From Saprospiraceae bacterium (GTDB lineage Bacteria; Bacteroidota; Bacteroidia; Chitinophagales; Saprospiraceae): a stretch of DNA of 64,000 bases. This document shows positions 33,647 through 42,139 of this stretch, piece by piece (position 1 is the stretch's first letter; each line of letters starts with the position of its first letter). A program made the translations under genes and the position numbers. Where the stretch lies: the NCBI GenBank assembly GCA_030729925.1, contig JANQWK010000004.1:66514-130513 (forward strand), read 5' to 3'. The notes below the pieces were generated by a model. That model ran no database searches, had not been told where the DNA came from, and saw only the letters and a program-made list of their open reading frames with translations.

Positions 33647-34261
33647 TTATCCTATCCAGGGGATTCTTTCGAGTGCCATAACGAGCGCGAGGCCCGCTGC
33701 TGCTCCTGAAATAAACAGGTTCCACTCGCGCTTTTGAATTCGGAGGAGCTGCATGCCGATATAGGCGCTGAGCAGGATGAAGGCAACGATCATGAGCTGT
33801 CCGAGCTCGACTCCTATATTAAAAGCCAGCAACTGGCTCAGCAGGGAATTTTCTTCTCCCGGAAGCGCGGATGCCCGAAAAAAGTTGGAAAATCCCATGC
33901 CGTGAACCAGGCCAAAGATGAGGGCAAACAAGTAGTTGATCCGTATTTTTTTGTTGAATATTCCCTTAGCGGCTGCCTCGTGTTGTTTGCCTGCAACATT
34001 GAACAGTGCGGTTCCGAGGATGGTTACGGGGATCAGAAACTCTATCCAGGCTCCCGGAAAGCGCACAATGTCCAGCGCTGCCAGTGCCAGGGTCAGCGAA
34101 TGCCCCAGGGTGAAGGCAGTCACCAGAATGGCTACTTTTTTCCATTCGGACAACTTATAAACCGCACACAGGGCAACAATAAAAAGTATGTGATCGTAGC
34201 CCTGCAAGTCCGAGATGTGCTCGAAGCCCAATTGCAAAAAAGCAGAGAAAGAACTTTGCAT
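33647..34261 (-). CDS. HupE/UreJ family membrane protein
   Basis: A polytopic inner-membrane protein of 204 residues with about six helices. It shows the family motifs GFEHISDLQGYDHILFIVAL, FTLGHSLTLALA and FGLVHGMGFSNFF, whose histidines and aspartate are thought to handle Ni, Co or other metal ions. Neither hydrogenase nor urease genes are nearby, so this is the Bacteroidota subgroup that accompanies DUF6702. It is first in the operon hupE-DUF6702-yidD. Confidence 0.88.
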   Translation of the reverse strand: MQSSFSAFLQLGFEHISDLQGYDHILFIVALCAVYKLSEWKKVAILVTAFTLGHSLTLALAALDIVRFPGAWIEFLIPVTILGTALFNVAGKQHEAAAKGIFNKKIRINYLFALIFGLVHGMGFSNFFRASALPGEENSLLSQLLAFNIGVELGQLMIVAFILLSAYIGMQLLRIQKREWNLFISGAAAGLALVMALERIPWIG

Positions 34262-34392
34262 ACCGTGTTTGTTTTTGCTGAAAGGGGATAAATTACTTTA
34301 TTTTTTTTCGATATTTGCCACCTATCCGATTAAAGTACTCACGTTTGGCTTCGGAAATTTATTTCCGGAGCCATTTTTTATGATAACAACAT

Positions 34393-35214
34393 TTATGTCG
34401 TTTCGGATGCAAGCAGTGCTTCCGCAACACGTTCTGCCAGTCCGAAAGTGGTACTTGAAGAAACCTGCACATACCGGCATACTTCCTGAGCCGTCACAGC
34501 CCATACGTGATAATTACCGGCTTCATCCTTAGAACAGTACACTCCGGTGCTGCCTTGTTCGGCTTGTGGGATGAGCTGCAACACTTTTCTTTCGACATTG
34601 GTTAGTTCCGCTACTGCTGCATCGTGTAAGGGCAAAAAATGTTTCCGGTAAAGGGTGTTGTTGGCCTGCACTAACACAGCGGGTACGCCCAGTCCGGGTT
34701 CTGGCACAAATTCTCTGGGGTGCAATTGGAGTCGGACAAACTGCTGCCAGCTATCGGGATTTTGTTCGAGTCGGTAGGCAGACAAGAGCAGCGCTGCGCA
34801 AGATCCATCACTCAGTTGTTGGTGTAGGTCGCTCAGTGGTGCTTCGCTTTGCCTTACCTTTACGTCAGGTCTGTAGTGCTGCAATTGACGGCTCGCCAGC
34901 AAGCTGTCGGTCAATACGGTTACTTCCTTTTCCAACCTGAATACCGCTTTTTTTTGCAGGTATTCGGGATGTATGATCAGGGTGTAAGCAGTAGGTGTTC
35001 TTCCGACAAGTGCACCAACGGCAATTGTTTCACTGCGTTGTAGCGGGATCTGGTGCAAGGATAACACTGCGAGGGCAAGGGGATCCTGCAACACTTTGTC
35101 CAGTGCCTCGGGAGCTGTTGCATCAACGAAAATGGGGGGTTCTGCAAATAAATTATTGACAGCGAATCGAAGATCCGGGTTAATACTTATTTCGGTAGGT
35201 ATAATGGTTGCCAA
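34393..35214 (-). CDS. Degenerate hydroxymethylbilane synthase-like protein
   Basis: A 273-residue protein whose order of segments follows HemC: LALAVLSLHQIP (for D-x-AVHSLKDVP), TDSLLASRQLQHYRPDVKVR (for SSLRRxxQL...RPDL), SDGSCAALLLSAYRL (for GEYDAIILAxAGL), FVPEPGLGVPAVLVQ (for LPAVGQGAxGIE) and QAEQGSTGVY (for EGGCQVPIG). The cofactor-binding Cys and the Arg pair of SLRR that hold the dipyrromethane are lost, and the N-terminal T-R-x-S segment is weak. It is therefore probably not an active porphobilinogen deaminase. It is a lone gene, divergent from lpxD. Confidence 0.6.
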   Translation of the reverse strand: MATIIPTEISINPDLRFAVNNLFAEPPIFVDATAPEALDKVLQDPLALAVLSLHQIPLQRSETIAVGALVGRTPTAYTLIIHPEYLQKKAVFRLEKEVTVLTDSLLASRQLQHYRPDVKVRQSEAPLSDLHQQLSDGSCAALLLSAYRLEQNPDSWQQFVRLQLHPREFVPEPGLGVPAVLVQANNTLYRKHFLPLHDAAVAELTNVERKVLQLIPQAEQGSTGVYCSKDEAGNYHVWAVTAQEVCRYVQVSSSTTFGLAERVAEALLASETT

Positions 35215-35321
35215 TTTTTTTCTCGCAAAGATAGGACAATTGGCGTTTTGGTACAGCCCTCCAGGGTTAATTTACCGGTGTGGAATTGAATTTGTACTCT
35301 TTAAACTTCAATCATTTTTGC

Positions 35322-35329
35322 TACCTTTG
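35322..35329 (+). promoter_or_regulatory. -7 element abutting lpxD
   Basis: An exact TACCTTTG ends 4 nt before the lpxD ATG (35334), the same spacing as at rpe. A TTTG at 35291-35294 is 27 bp upstream, rather far for a -33. The mRNA would be leaderless. Confidence 0.45.
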
Positions 35330-35333
35330 CCGG

Positions 35334-36383
35334 ATGCACTTAAAAGCCAAGGAACTAGCACAAATACTCAACGGTCGGGTAGAAGGAGACCCCGAGATTG
35401 AGGTTCATAGCCCCAGCAAGATAGAAGAGGGGGGCGTGGGCACCATTTCATTTTTAGGAAACCTGAAGTACGAATCTTATCTATATACGACGACAGCGTC
35501 CATAGTGCTCGTAAACAATGATTTTGTAGCCAGGTCTCCCGTAGCAGCAACCCTGATTCGGGTGGACGATGTCTATGCGGCGATAGCCCTGTTATTGGAG
35601 CGCTTTCAGCCGCAAGCAGGAAGTACATCGGGGGTTTCTCCGGACGCGCGCATCCATGTTCAGGCAAGCGTTGGGGCAGAGGTGTCCATAGGAAGTTTTA
35701 CAGTCGTAGAGGCTGATGCTCAGATCGGAGCGCACACCCGTATTTATCCACAGGTGTATATAGGAAGAGGGGTAAAGATAGGATCGCACGTAACCATTTA
35801 CCCGGGGGTTCGAATTTTGGATGCTTGCGAAATAGGCGATCATTGTATTATTCATTCCAATGCGGTGATTGGGGCTGACGGATTTGGATTTGCGCCTCAG
35901 TCGGATGGGAGCTACAAAAAAATTGCACAGATCGGGAAGGTGGTTCTGGAAAGCCATGTAGAGGTTGGTGCCAGTACTTGTATTGACCGTGCTACAATGG
36001 GTGCTACGATCATTCGGTCGGGGGTTAAATTGGACAACCTGATCCAGGTTGCGCACAATGTCGAGATTGGAGCGCATACGGTCATCGCTGCCCAGGCGGG
36101 CATAGCGGGTAGCACCAAGATTGGGGCATCGTCTATGATTGGCGGGCAGGCTGGTTTTGCAGGGCATCTCGTCATAGCAGAAGGGACGCAGGTTCAGGCG
36201 CAAAGCGGGGTGGCGAGTTCGATCACAGAACCCGGCCAGGCTTGGTTTGGCACCCCTGCAATCAAATGGAAGGAGTACATCCGGTCCTATGGTGTATTTA
36301 AACGGCTGCCTGAGCTGGATAAATTGGTTGCTCAGCTCGCTAGAGCAGTGCGTTCGACAACCGATCGTGAGGACAAGGGATAG
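35334..36383 (+). CDS. lpxD: UDP-3-O-acylglucosamine N-acyltransferase
   Basis: The third acyltransferase step of lipid A synthesis, adding a 3-hydroxyacyl chain to the 2-amino group. The 349-residue protein has the N-terminal uridine-binding domain (1-100, [12 protein letters not shown] and [10 protein letters not shown]) and a left-handed beta-helix of hexapeptide repeats (about 105-310; e.g. [13 protein letters not shown]). The catalytic His is in [15 protein letters not shown] [22 protein letters not shown] 35334 is supported by the conserved opening. It heads the lpx cluster. Confidence 0.94.
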   Translation: MHLKAKELAQILNGRVEGDPEIEVHSPSKIEEGGVGTISFLGNLKYESYLYTTTASIVLVNNDFVARSPVAATLIRVDDVYAAIALLLERFQPQAGSTSGVSPDARIHVQASVGAEVSIGSFTVVEADAQIGAHTRIYPQVYIGRGVKIGSHVTIYPGVRILDACEIGDHCIIHSNAVIGADGFGFAPQSDGSYKKIAQIGKVVLESHVEVGASTCIDRATMGATIIRSGVKLDNLIQVAHNVEIGAHTVIAAQAGIAGSTKIGASSMIGGQAGFAGHLVIAEGTQVQAQSGVASSITEPGQAWFGTPAIKWKEYIRSYGVFKRLPELDKLVAQLARAVRSTTDREDKG

Positions 36384-36420
36384 CGCAGCCTATACCCAAA
36401 CTCACAGGCAAAATATAAAT

Positions 36421-36428
36421 TAACTTTG
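36421..36428 (+). promoter_or_regulatory. -7 element of lpxC-fabZ
   Basis: An exact TAACTTTG 22 bp before the lpxC ATG, in the 67-bp gap after lpxD. No -33 TTG at a suitable distance. Confidence 0.45.
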
Positions 36429-36450
36429 TATAAAATTAGCTTACTACCGA

Positions 36451-37839
36451 ATGAAACAGTGTACCATTGAAAAATCCGTTTCCATAGCGGGCGTTGGTTT
36501 GCATACCGGTGCGCAGGTAAAACTGGTTTTTCATCCCGCTCCTGAAAACCATGGCTATAAGTTCAAGCGTGTTGACCTCGAGGGGCAGCCCGTTATTCCT
36601 GCTTGTGTGAACCAGGTGGTTTCTACCAATCGCGGAACTACGCTCAAGAGTGCGGCTGCTAGCATCAGTACTACAGAGCACGTCTTGTCTGCCTTGTTTG
36701 GATTGGGGATAGACAATGTGATGATGGAGGTTGACGGGCCGGAAATTCCAATCATGGATGGCAGCGCTTTGCCTTTTGTAAAGCTGCTGGAGACTGCGGG
36801 GGTGCTGGAGCAGGAGGAGGAGAGAGAATACTTTGAGATTACCGAGCCGCTTACCTATCGGGATGAGGCTACAGGTGCGGAGCTGATGGTGGTACCTGCG
36901 GCCGATTTTGAAGTTATTTCTATGATTGACTTCAATTCCGCTTTCCTGGGTCAGCAATATGCGAGTTTTTGCTCCGATACCAATTATATCGCGGACATCG
37001 CTCCTTGCCGTACTTTTGTTTTTCTGCACGAACTGGAGTTGTTGTACGAAAATAACCTGATCAAGGGAGGCGATCTGAACAATGCGATTGTCATTGCAGA
37101 CCGTCCGGTGAGTCAGGAAAGTTTGGATGCCTTGGCGGCAAAAATGGGCGTGGAACGGGTTACGGTCAACAAAGAGGGGGTTTTGAACACGGTGGACTTG
37201 AAGTTTAAAAACGAACCCGCACGGCATAAGTTGTTGGATATCATAGGAGATGTTTCCCTTCTGGGAAAACGGATCAAAGGGCGGATCGTGGCTACGCGTC
37301 CCGGACACACCGTAAACGTGGAGTTTACGCGCCTGTTGAAGCGCAAATACCAGGAGCAGCGCAAGCTCAAGGGCAAGCCGGTGTACAATCCCGACGAAGC
37401 TCCTTTGTTTAATACGGTAAAGGTAGCTGAATGGCTGCCTCACAGATATCCTTTCTTGTTGATTGACAAAATTATTGAACTCTCTCCTTCCCACGTTGTT
37501 GGGGTTAAAAACGTGAGTTTCAACGAATCATTCTTTCAGGGGCATTTTCCGGGCAATCCGGTCATGCCGGGGGTGCTTCAAATAGAAGCTATGGCACAGA
37601 CAGGTGGTATTCTGGCGCTGTCAACAGTAGATGATCCGGGCAACTGGGATACGTATTTTTTGAAAATTGAGAATGCGAAGTTCAAGCATAAGGTCGTTCC
37701 CGGCGATACGGTATTGATTAAGATGGAGCTGATGGCTCCCATCCGCCGGGGTATCTGTCAAATGTACGGAACAGCTTATGTAGGGAACAAAATCGTCTCA
37801 GAAGCTGAATTAACCGCTCAAATTGTTAAGCGTAACTAA
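36451..37839 (+). CDS. lpxC-fabZ: Bifunctional LpxC deacetylase / FabZ dehydratase
   Basis: A natural fusion of 462 residues. Residues 1-305 are LpxC, the zinc deacetylase that commits to lipid A: IEKSVSIAGVGLHTGAQV, STTEHVLSALFGLGIDNV, MDGSALPFV, AIVIADRPV and the zinc-binding HKLLDIIGDVSLLG. Residues about 315-462 are FabZ, the 3-hydroxyacyl-ACP dehydratase: LPHRYPFLLIDKI, FFQGHFPGNPVMPGVLQIEAMAQ with catalytic His and Glu. Coupling the two allows balance of lipid A and fatty acid supply. The fusion is typical of Bacteroidota. lpxA starts 1 nt later. Confidence 0.96.
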   Translation: MKQCTIEKSVSIAGVGLHTGAQVKLVFHPAPENHGYKFKRVDLEGQPVIPACVNQVVSTNRGTTLKSAAASISTTEHVLSALFGLGIDNVMMEVDGPEIPIMDGSALPFVKLLETAGVLEQEEEREYFEITEPLTYRDEATGAELMVVPAADFEVISMIDFNSAFLGQQYASFCSDTNYIADIAPCRTFVFLHELELLYENNLIKGGDLNNAIVIADRPVSQESLDALAAKMGVERVTVNKEGVLNTVDLKFKNEPARHKLLDIIGDVSLLGKRIKGRIVATRPGHTVNVEFTRLLKRKYQEQRKLKGKPVYNPDEAPLFNTVKVAEWLPHRYPFLLIDKIIELSPSHVVGVKNVSFNESFFQGHFPGNPVMPGVLQIEAMAQTGGILALSTVDDPGNWDTYFLKIENAKFKHKVVPGDTVLIKMELMAPIRRGICQMYGTAYVGNKIVSEAELTAQIVKRN

Positions 37840-37840
37840 C

Positions 37841-38668
37841 ATGGATTTTTACAATAGCAAAGGTAATTTTATCGTCCATCCGGAGGCAAAAATCGGGAAG
37901 GATGTCACCATTGGCCCTTTTTCCTATATTGACAAGAACGTTGTAATTGGGGATAATTGCTGGATAGGTTCCAATGTCACTATTTTTGAAGGGTCTCACA
38001 TCGGAGCGGGCTGCCGGATTTTTCCGGGGGCGGTTATCGGCGGAATCCCCCAGGATCTAAAGTATAAGGGTGAGTTTACCGAGGTTTTTATCGGCAACCA
38101 CACTACCATACGCGAATATGTGACCGTCAACAAGGGAACGGCGTATGCCAAAAAAACGGTAGTGGGTAGCCATTGCTTGTTGATGGCTTATGTACATGTC
38201 GCCCACGATTGCCTTATCGGCGATCACGTGATTCTGGCCAATAATGTAAACTTGGCCGGGCATGTAGAGATTGAGGACTGGGCTATTTTGGAGGGATTGG
38301 TTGCGGTGCAGCAGTTCATCAAAATCGGGATGCATAGTTTTATCGCTGGAGGTTCGCTGGTGCGCAAAAATGTGCCACCGTATGTGAAAGCAGCGCGTGA
38401 ACCGCTATCTTATGCAGGGGTGAATACGGTGGGATTGCGTAGGAGAAATTTTTCAACCGAGCAGATCAACCAAATCCAGGAAATTTATCGTTTTGTTTTT
38501 GTGAAGGGCTACAATGTGACGCACGCCATGGCGATTATAGAAAATACCCTTACAGATACGACAGAGCGCAATAATATCCTGAATTTCATTAAGGCAGCCG
38601 ATCCCGGCATCATGCGGGGTTTTCAGACGATTAACGGGGGCAAGCTGGATGAAAATACAATTGAATAG
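37841..38668 (+). CDS. lpxA: UDP-GlcNAc acyltransferase
   Basis: Catalyses the first step of lipid A synthesis, the O-acylation of UDP-GlcNAc. The 275-residue protein is a left-handed beta-helix of hexapeptide repeats (IHPEAKIGKDVTIGPF-type opening, VTIFEGSHIGAGCRIF), with GGIPQDLKYKGEFTEVFIGN, the catalytic His in MAYVHVAHDCLIGDH, and the C-terminal helical domain including GLRRRNFS. The ATG at 37841 gives the standard N-terminus. It overlaps the ABC ATPase gene by 20 bp. Confidence 0.95.
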   Translation: MDFYNSKGNFIVHPEAKIGKDVTIGPFSYIDKNVVIGDNCWIGSNVTIFEGSHIGAGCRIFPGAVIGGIPQDLKYKGEFTEVFIGNHTTIREYVTVNKGTAYAKKTVVGSHCLLMAYVHVAHDCLIGDHVILANNVNLAGHVEIEDWAILEGLVAVQQFIKIGMHSFIAGGSLVRKNVPPYVKAAREPLSYAGVNTVGLRRRNFSTEQINQIQEIYRFVFVKGYNVTHAMAIIENTLTDTTERNNILNFIKAADPGIMRGFQTINGGKLDENTIE

Positions 38669-39266
38669 TACTGGCAAGCGTTTCCGCTGGGAGTGGATTT
38701 TTCGGGATGTCACAATGACGATAGGGTCGGGCGATGTTTGTGCGGTCTATGGTCCTAATGGATCCGGTAAATCCACTTTCCTCAAGGTACTTTCCGGGTA
38801 CCTCACGCCGTCAGAGGGCAATGTGGATTGGTTCCTGGCGGAAAAAAAATTGACCCGAAACGCGGTGTTTCGCCATGTTGCTTATGCCGCCCCCTATGTC
38901 GAACTGATCGAGGAGTTTTCTATCCGGGAAATGGTGGAGTTTCATGTTTCTTTTCAAACTGCCGTGCACGGACTTTCCGTCCCGGAAATGATAGACCTTA
39001 TCGGACTGCCACGTGCAGGAAACAAGCAAATTCGGAATTTTTCATCGGGTATGAAGCAGCGCCTGAAATTGGGGTTGGCCATTTTGACCGACAGGCCTCT
39101 GCTGCTCCTGGATGAGCCGGGTACCAACCTCGATACGCCCAGCCATGAATGGTACTTGGCACTGCTGGAAAGGTTTCGACACAACAGGACTGTCGTGATT
39201 GCATCCAACGAAGACAGGGATTTTGTGGCTTGCAATAGCCACATCAGCATCACCGATTATAAGTAG
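38649..39266 (+). CDS. ABC transporter ATP-binding protein
   Basis: A 205-residue ATPase subunit with Walker A GPNGSGKSTFLKVLSG, Q-loop area around YAAPYVELIEEFSIREM, signature NFSSGMKQRLKLGLAIL, Walker B LLLLDEPGTNLDTPS and a switch-like ASNEDRDF (Asn in place of the usual His). No permease gene is adjacent, and its coding region overlaps lpxA, so it is translationally coupled with lipid A genes. It may work with a membrane partner elsewhere, possibly in envelope lipid transport; the partner is unknown. Confidence 0.9.
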   Translation: MKIQLNSTGKRFRWEWIFRDVTMTIGSGDVCAVYGPNGSGKSTFLKVLSGYLTPSEGNVDWFLAEKKLTRNAVFRHVAYAAPYVELIEEFSIREMVEFHVSFQTAVHGLSVPEMIDLIGLPRAGNKQIRNFSSGMKQRLKLGLAILTDRPLLLLDEPGTNLDTPSHEWYLALLERFRHNRTVVIASNEDRDFVACNSHISITDYK

Positions 39267-39270
39267 GGAC

Positions 39271-39582
39271 TTACAACCGCTCTTTGAGTTGCTTCAGAAA
39301 GTCCCGCATCGCTTTTAGCTCCTGCAGGCGGACTTTTTTTTCCCGCTGTCTGACCAATTCCTTTTTCGCGCCTTCGAGCGTAAAGCCCCTAACCTTGACG
39401 AGCTCGTAAATATTGCGGATCAGGGCAAAATGATCCGGGGTAAAGCGCCGGTCGCCCTTGCTGTTTTTGCTGGGTCGCAACTGGGGGAATTTCGTTTCCC
39501 AAAACCGAATCAGCGATTTGGACACGCCCAGCGCTTCAGCTACCTCGGCTATGCTATAGTATCTTTTGGGGGTCTCGTCCAT
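39271..39582 (-). CDS. MerR-family transcriptional regulator
   Basis: A 103-residue DNA-binding protein: winged-helix start YYSIAEVAEALGVSKSLIRFWETKFP, followed by RFTPDHFALIRNIYELVKVRGFTLEGAKKEL and a C-terminal helix for dimerisation (KKVRLQELKAMRDFLKQLKE). No metal or drug-binding domain is present, as in the MlrA/HspR-like short regulators common in Bacteroidota. It converges on the ABC ATPase gene with a 4-nt gap. Downstream of DUF3667 by 19 nt, it may be cotranscribed with it. Confidence 0.9.
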   Translation of the reverse strand: MDETPKRYYSIAEVAEALGVSKSLIRFWETKFPQLRPSKNSKGDRRFTPDHFALIRNIYELVKVRGFTLEGAKKELVRQREKKVRLQELKAMRDFLKQLKERL

Positions 39583-39601
39583 AGTTCATCAAATGGTTGC
39601 A

Positions 39602-40684
39602 CTAAAACAAAATCGTAGCAAGGATGATGGAAAAGGTAAGACAAAAACTGAACAACATCACATAGGCGAGGTTGAACAGGATAAATTTGATACTGGTTTT
39701 GACCACCCGCTGCCCATACAGTCGCTTCATCGAAAACCAAATATACCCCAGCGCAAATAGACTCAAACTGCCAAAAAAAGAACTGGGATTGCTGTGTGTG
39801 ATGCTGTACGTTCCTAATAATACCAGGCCGGAAAAAAGGAAAATAAATGCATGGAGGTGAAAGGCAAACACCAGGTGTTCCATGTAGTAAAACGGATGGC
39901 GGATATAGATCAACTTTAATACAAAAGCGAGTAGCGGGATGAGTAGCAGAAAAGTCCATACGGTCTGACTGACTACAAACCCGATAAATTGCCCCAATTT
40001 GAGCTGTAATTTGACCAACTGCTTGACGACCGTACTCCCCAATAAGCCCTGAATGCCATATTTGCCGGGAATGTCATCTACCGGAACCTCCAGAAAATCC
40101 CGCTTGGCAATGGGAATCGTTTTGAGCAAAAAACTGCTGTCCGGATGCCAGTCCAAGTAAGTCAATTGGATGGAATCCCTACGGGGATCCGGGATGCGCT
40201 CCCAAAATGTATCCAGGGTGGCGGACACCAGTGTTGACCTTTCCCCGGACAAAGAATCTGTCCATTGAGATTTGACCAAATCCAGTTCGTCCAGAAAGGC
40301 AGCTCTGTGCCCGTCCCGAATCACCAAAGAATCGCCGAGCTCCTGAATCTTGTGTTCCTGATAGCGAAAGATCAAAAAACTGATTACGGAAAAAAACAGA
40401 ATCGCAGATACCAAAAACAAACGGATAGGGGAGATAAAACTGACTTGCCTGCCTTGGATATAGTGCCGGGTCAGCATGCCGGGGATGACCAGATAGGCCA
40501 GCGTTCGAAAAATCTTGTTGTCGAAGTTGAATAAAGTTTCGAAAAACTCACCCAACAACTCCATAACGGTCAATTTGCCCTTTCGGTAGCGCTGACTGCA
40601 CTTCGGGCAATATTTTGCGCTGGCGGGAAGACTCGTTTGACAGTTTTTACAGGTTTTGCCTGCAGATGATCCCGCTGACGACAT
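39602..40684 (-). CDS. DUF3667 domain membrane protein with zinc ribbon
   Basis: A 360-residue inner-membrane protein. A cytosolic N-terminal zinc ribbon (CKNCQTSLPASAKYCPKCSQ, residues about 12-31) precedes a basic segment (RYRKGKLTV) and the DUF3667 signature GEFFETLFNFDNKIFRTL and YIQGRQVSFISPIRLF. A membrane segment is at about 85-107, then a long hydrophilic loop (about 110-220), then four C-terminal membrane segments. The function is unknown. It is transcribed towards the merR gene. Confidence 0.82.
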   Translation of the reverse strand: MSSAGSSAGKTCKNCQTSLPASAKYCPKCSQRYRKGKLTVMELLGEFFETLFNFDNKIFRTLAYLVIPGMLTRHYIQGRQVSFISPIRLFLVSAILFFSVISFLIFRYQEHKIQELGDSLVIRDGHRAAFLDELDLVKSQWTDSLSGERSTLVSATLDTFWERIPDPRRDSIQLTYLDWHPDSSFLLKTIPIAKRDFLEVPVDDIPGKYGIQGLLGSTVVKQLVKLQLKLGQFIGFVVSQTVWTFLLLIPLLAFVLKLIYIRHPFYYMEHLVFAFHLHAFIFLFSGLVLLGTYSITHSNPSSFFGSLSLFALGYIWFSMKRLYGQRVVKTSIKFILFNLAYVMLFSFCLTFSIILATILF

Positions 40685-40714
40685 AATTTATGTTAGGTCA
40701 TAGAAAAAAATAAC

Positions 40715-41710
40715 TTATTCACCAGCAGTATAGTCCAAAGACATGTTGGGTGTCTCAGCAGCTTCCACAAATTGCTGGTACTCATCCGGAGTCAAACCAT
40801 CCAAACAATAATAAAGTGGATTGACCGGCTTGCCCTTGTAATGTACCTCGTAATGACAATGAGGCGCAGTAGAACGACCCGTGTTGCCCACTTTGCCAAT
40901 TAACTGCCCACGGGTCACGGTTTGACCCTTCTTGGCATCAATAGTCTTTAAGTGCGCGTAATAAGTCTCATAACCAAAACCATGGTCTATCACAACTACA
41001 TTGCCGAAAGTACGGTTGTACTCGGCGCGAACCACCTTACCCGCTGCAGTCGCATGCACAGGCGTACCACTTGGAGCAGTAAAGTCAATGCCATAATGCA
41101 TTTTAGGAACCTTCAAGATAGGATGAATACGCATGCCAAAACCAGATAAAAGCTTGACATCACGAGCCAAGTTGTCCGAACGAATAGGCTTTATCGAAGG
41201 CGTAGCCGCCAAAAATTCCTCCTTTTCAGAAGCCAGACCCAAAATCTCATCTAATGACTTGGACTGTATTACCGCCTGGCGCTTGAGCTTTTGAACCTTC
41301 TGGTTCAAAGAAGCCATCAAACTACCCGCATTCTTGAATTGCATAAACTCACTAAACTGATCGTGACCCCCTACACCACCTTCCCAAATACCATCGTCAA
41401 TCGGATCCATCCCAAATATCATACGGTGCGCATACGCATCCCGCTCCTTGAGGTTCTCTAAAGCACCTCCCAATAAATTCAAAGCCTGATTCAACTCCTG
41501 GAACTCAGACTTCATGGCCTGTATCTCCCGTTGAAGGGCTTTCTCCTTTGGTGAAGGGAAATATTTGTGCTGGATAAGGGTAAAAACAAAAGCAGTAAAA
41601 ACCACAGCGCAGGCATAGCCAAAAAACCTCAAAAGCTTCGCCTTCATCGGCTCTACAACTTTTTCATAGCGCAGGGTGTGTGTATTGTAGATGAACTTCT
41701 CTTTTCTCAT
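40715..41710 (-). CDS. M23-family peptidoglycan endopeptidase
   Basis: A 331-residue membrane-anchored zinc peptidase (LytM/DUF domain). After a cytosolic start (MRKEKFIYNTHTLRYEKV) there is one membrane helix (about 28-48), a coiled-coil region (about 55-95), and the M23 domain at about 205-310. The zinc ligands are visible in MHYGIDFTAPSGTPVHA and HCHYEVHYKGKPVNP, with VVIDHGFGYETYYAHL between. Active-site H/D are kept, so it is likely a true hydrolase working on cell-wall cross-links. A consensus promoter lies at 41817-41846. Confidence 0.92.
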   Translation of the reverse strand: MRKEKFIYNTHTLRYEKVVEPMKAKLLRFFGYACAVVFTAFVFTLIQHKYFPSPKEKALQREIQAMKSEFQELNQALNLLGGALENLKERDAYAHRMIFGMDPIDDGIWEGGVGGHDQFSEFMQFKNAGSLMASLNQKVQKLKRQAVIQSKSLDEILGLASEKEEFLAATPSIKPIRSDNLARDVKLLSGFGMRIHPILKVPKMHYGIDFTAPSGTPVHATAAGKVVRAEYNRTFGNVVVIDHGFGYETYYAHLKTIDAKKGQTVTRGQLIGKVGNTGRSTAPHCHYEVHYKGKPVNPLYYCLDGLTPDEYQQFVEAAETPNMSLDYTAGE

Positions 41711-41816
41711 GGTGTGTAATGTTAGCCAATAAGTAGTGCTAAACTTTACTGATGCTTTTTAATTAGGGTGACTCAGCTTAACACTTTTTCAGTCTTTGTG
41801 ATGTTCATGGCTTCTA

Positions 41817-41846
41817 CAAATTTAGCGCAGGATTGTCGAATATCAA
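41817..41846 (-). promoter_or_regulatory. Promoter of the M23 peptidase gene
   Basis: On the minus strand: TTG (41846-41844), a 19-bp spacer and an exact TAAATTTG (41824-41817). The leader is about 100 nt. Confidence 0.65.
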
Positions 41847-41908
41847 AACTTTGTGCAAAAATTATCCCTTTAGTGTAACTTTTTTAATGCTATTAAGACG
41901 CAAAATAA

Positions 41909-42006
41909 CTTTTTAGATGTCTAAAAAGCCACAAAAATATTTTTGTAATCAAAAAAGTTTCAAAAAAAATAAAATATAATAAATTTTTCAATATTTAAAA
42001 TATTGA
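41909..42006. promoter_or_regulatory. Cluster of three perfect palindromes
   Basis: Between the divergent M23 and alaS promoters lie CTTTTTAGA-TG-TCTAAAAAG (41909-41928), ACAAAAATATTTTTGT (41931-41946) and TCAATATTT-A-AAATATTGA (41988-42006). All are perfect. The surroundings are very AT-rich, which raises the chance of such dyads, but three within 98 bp suggests operators or hairpins. Confidence 0.4.
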
Positions 42007-42086
42007 CAGGTTCAATCTATTGTTCTATACAGGGTATGTTTGCGGGTTAAAAATGAAGATGATGGGGGACATGTTTGGATTTATTG

Positions 42087-42094
42087 TATTTTTG
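42087..42094 (+). promoter_or_regulatory. -7 element of alaS
   Basis: An exact TATTTTTG. It is only 9 nt before the ATG of a short upstream ORF (42104) and 41 nt before alaS. No -33 TTG at 19-21 bp. Confidence 0.45.
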
Positions 42095-42103
42095 CCGGGT
42101 AGC

Positions 42104-42139
42104 ATGGAAAAAACATCCATAAAATCCTTAATCGTATGA
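42104..42139 (+). CDS. Upstream mini-ORF of alaS
   Basis: Eleven codons (MEKTSIKSLIV) whose stop TGA overlaps the alaS start in the arrangement ATGA. It begins 9 nt after the -7 element. It could be a leader peptide that couples ribosome arrival to alaS. It may equally be a chance ORF. Confidence 0.3.
   Translation: MEKTSIKSLIV

Noticed and set aside
36436..37494. 352-codon minus-strand reading frame opposite lpxC-fabZ
   Set aside because: Antisense shadow; lpxC-fabZ motifs are intact on the plus strand.
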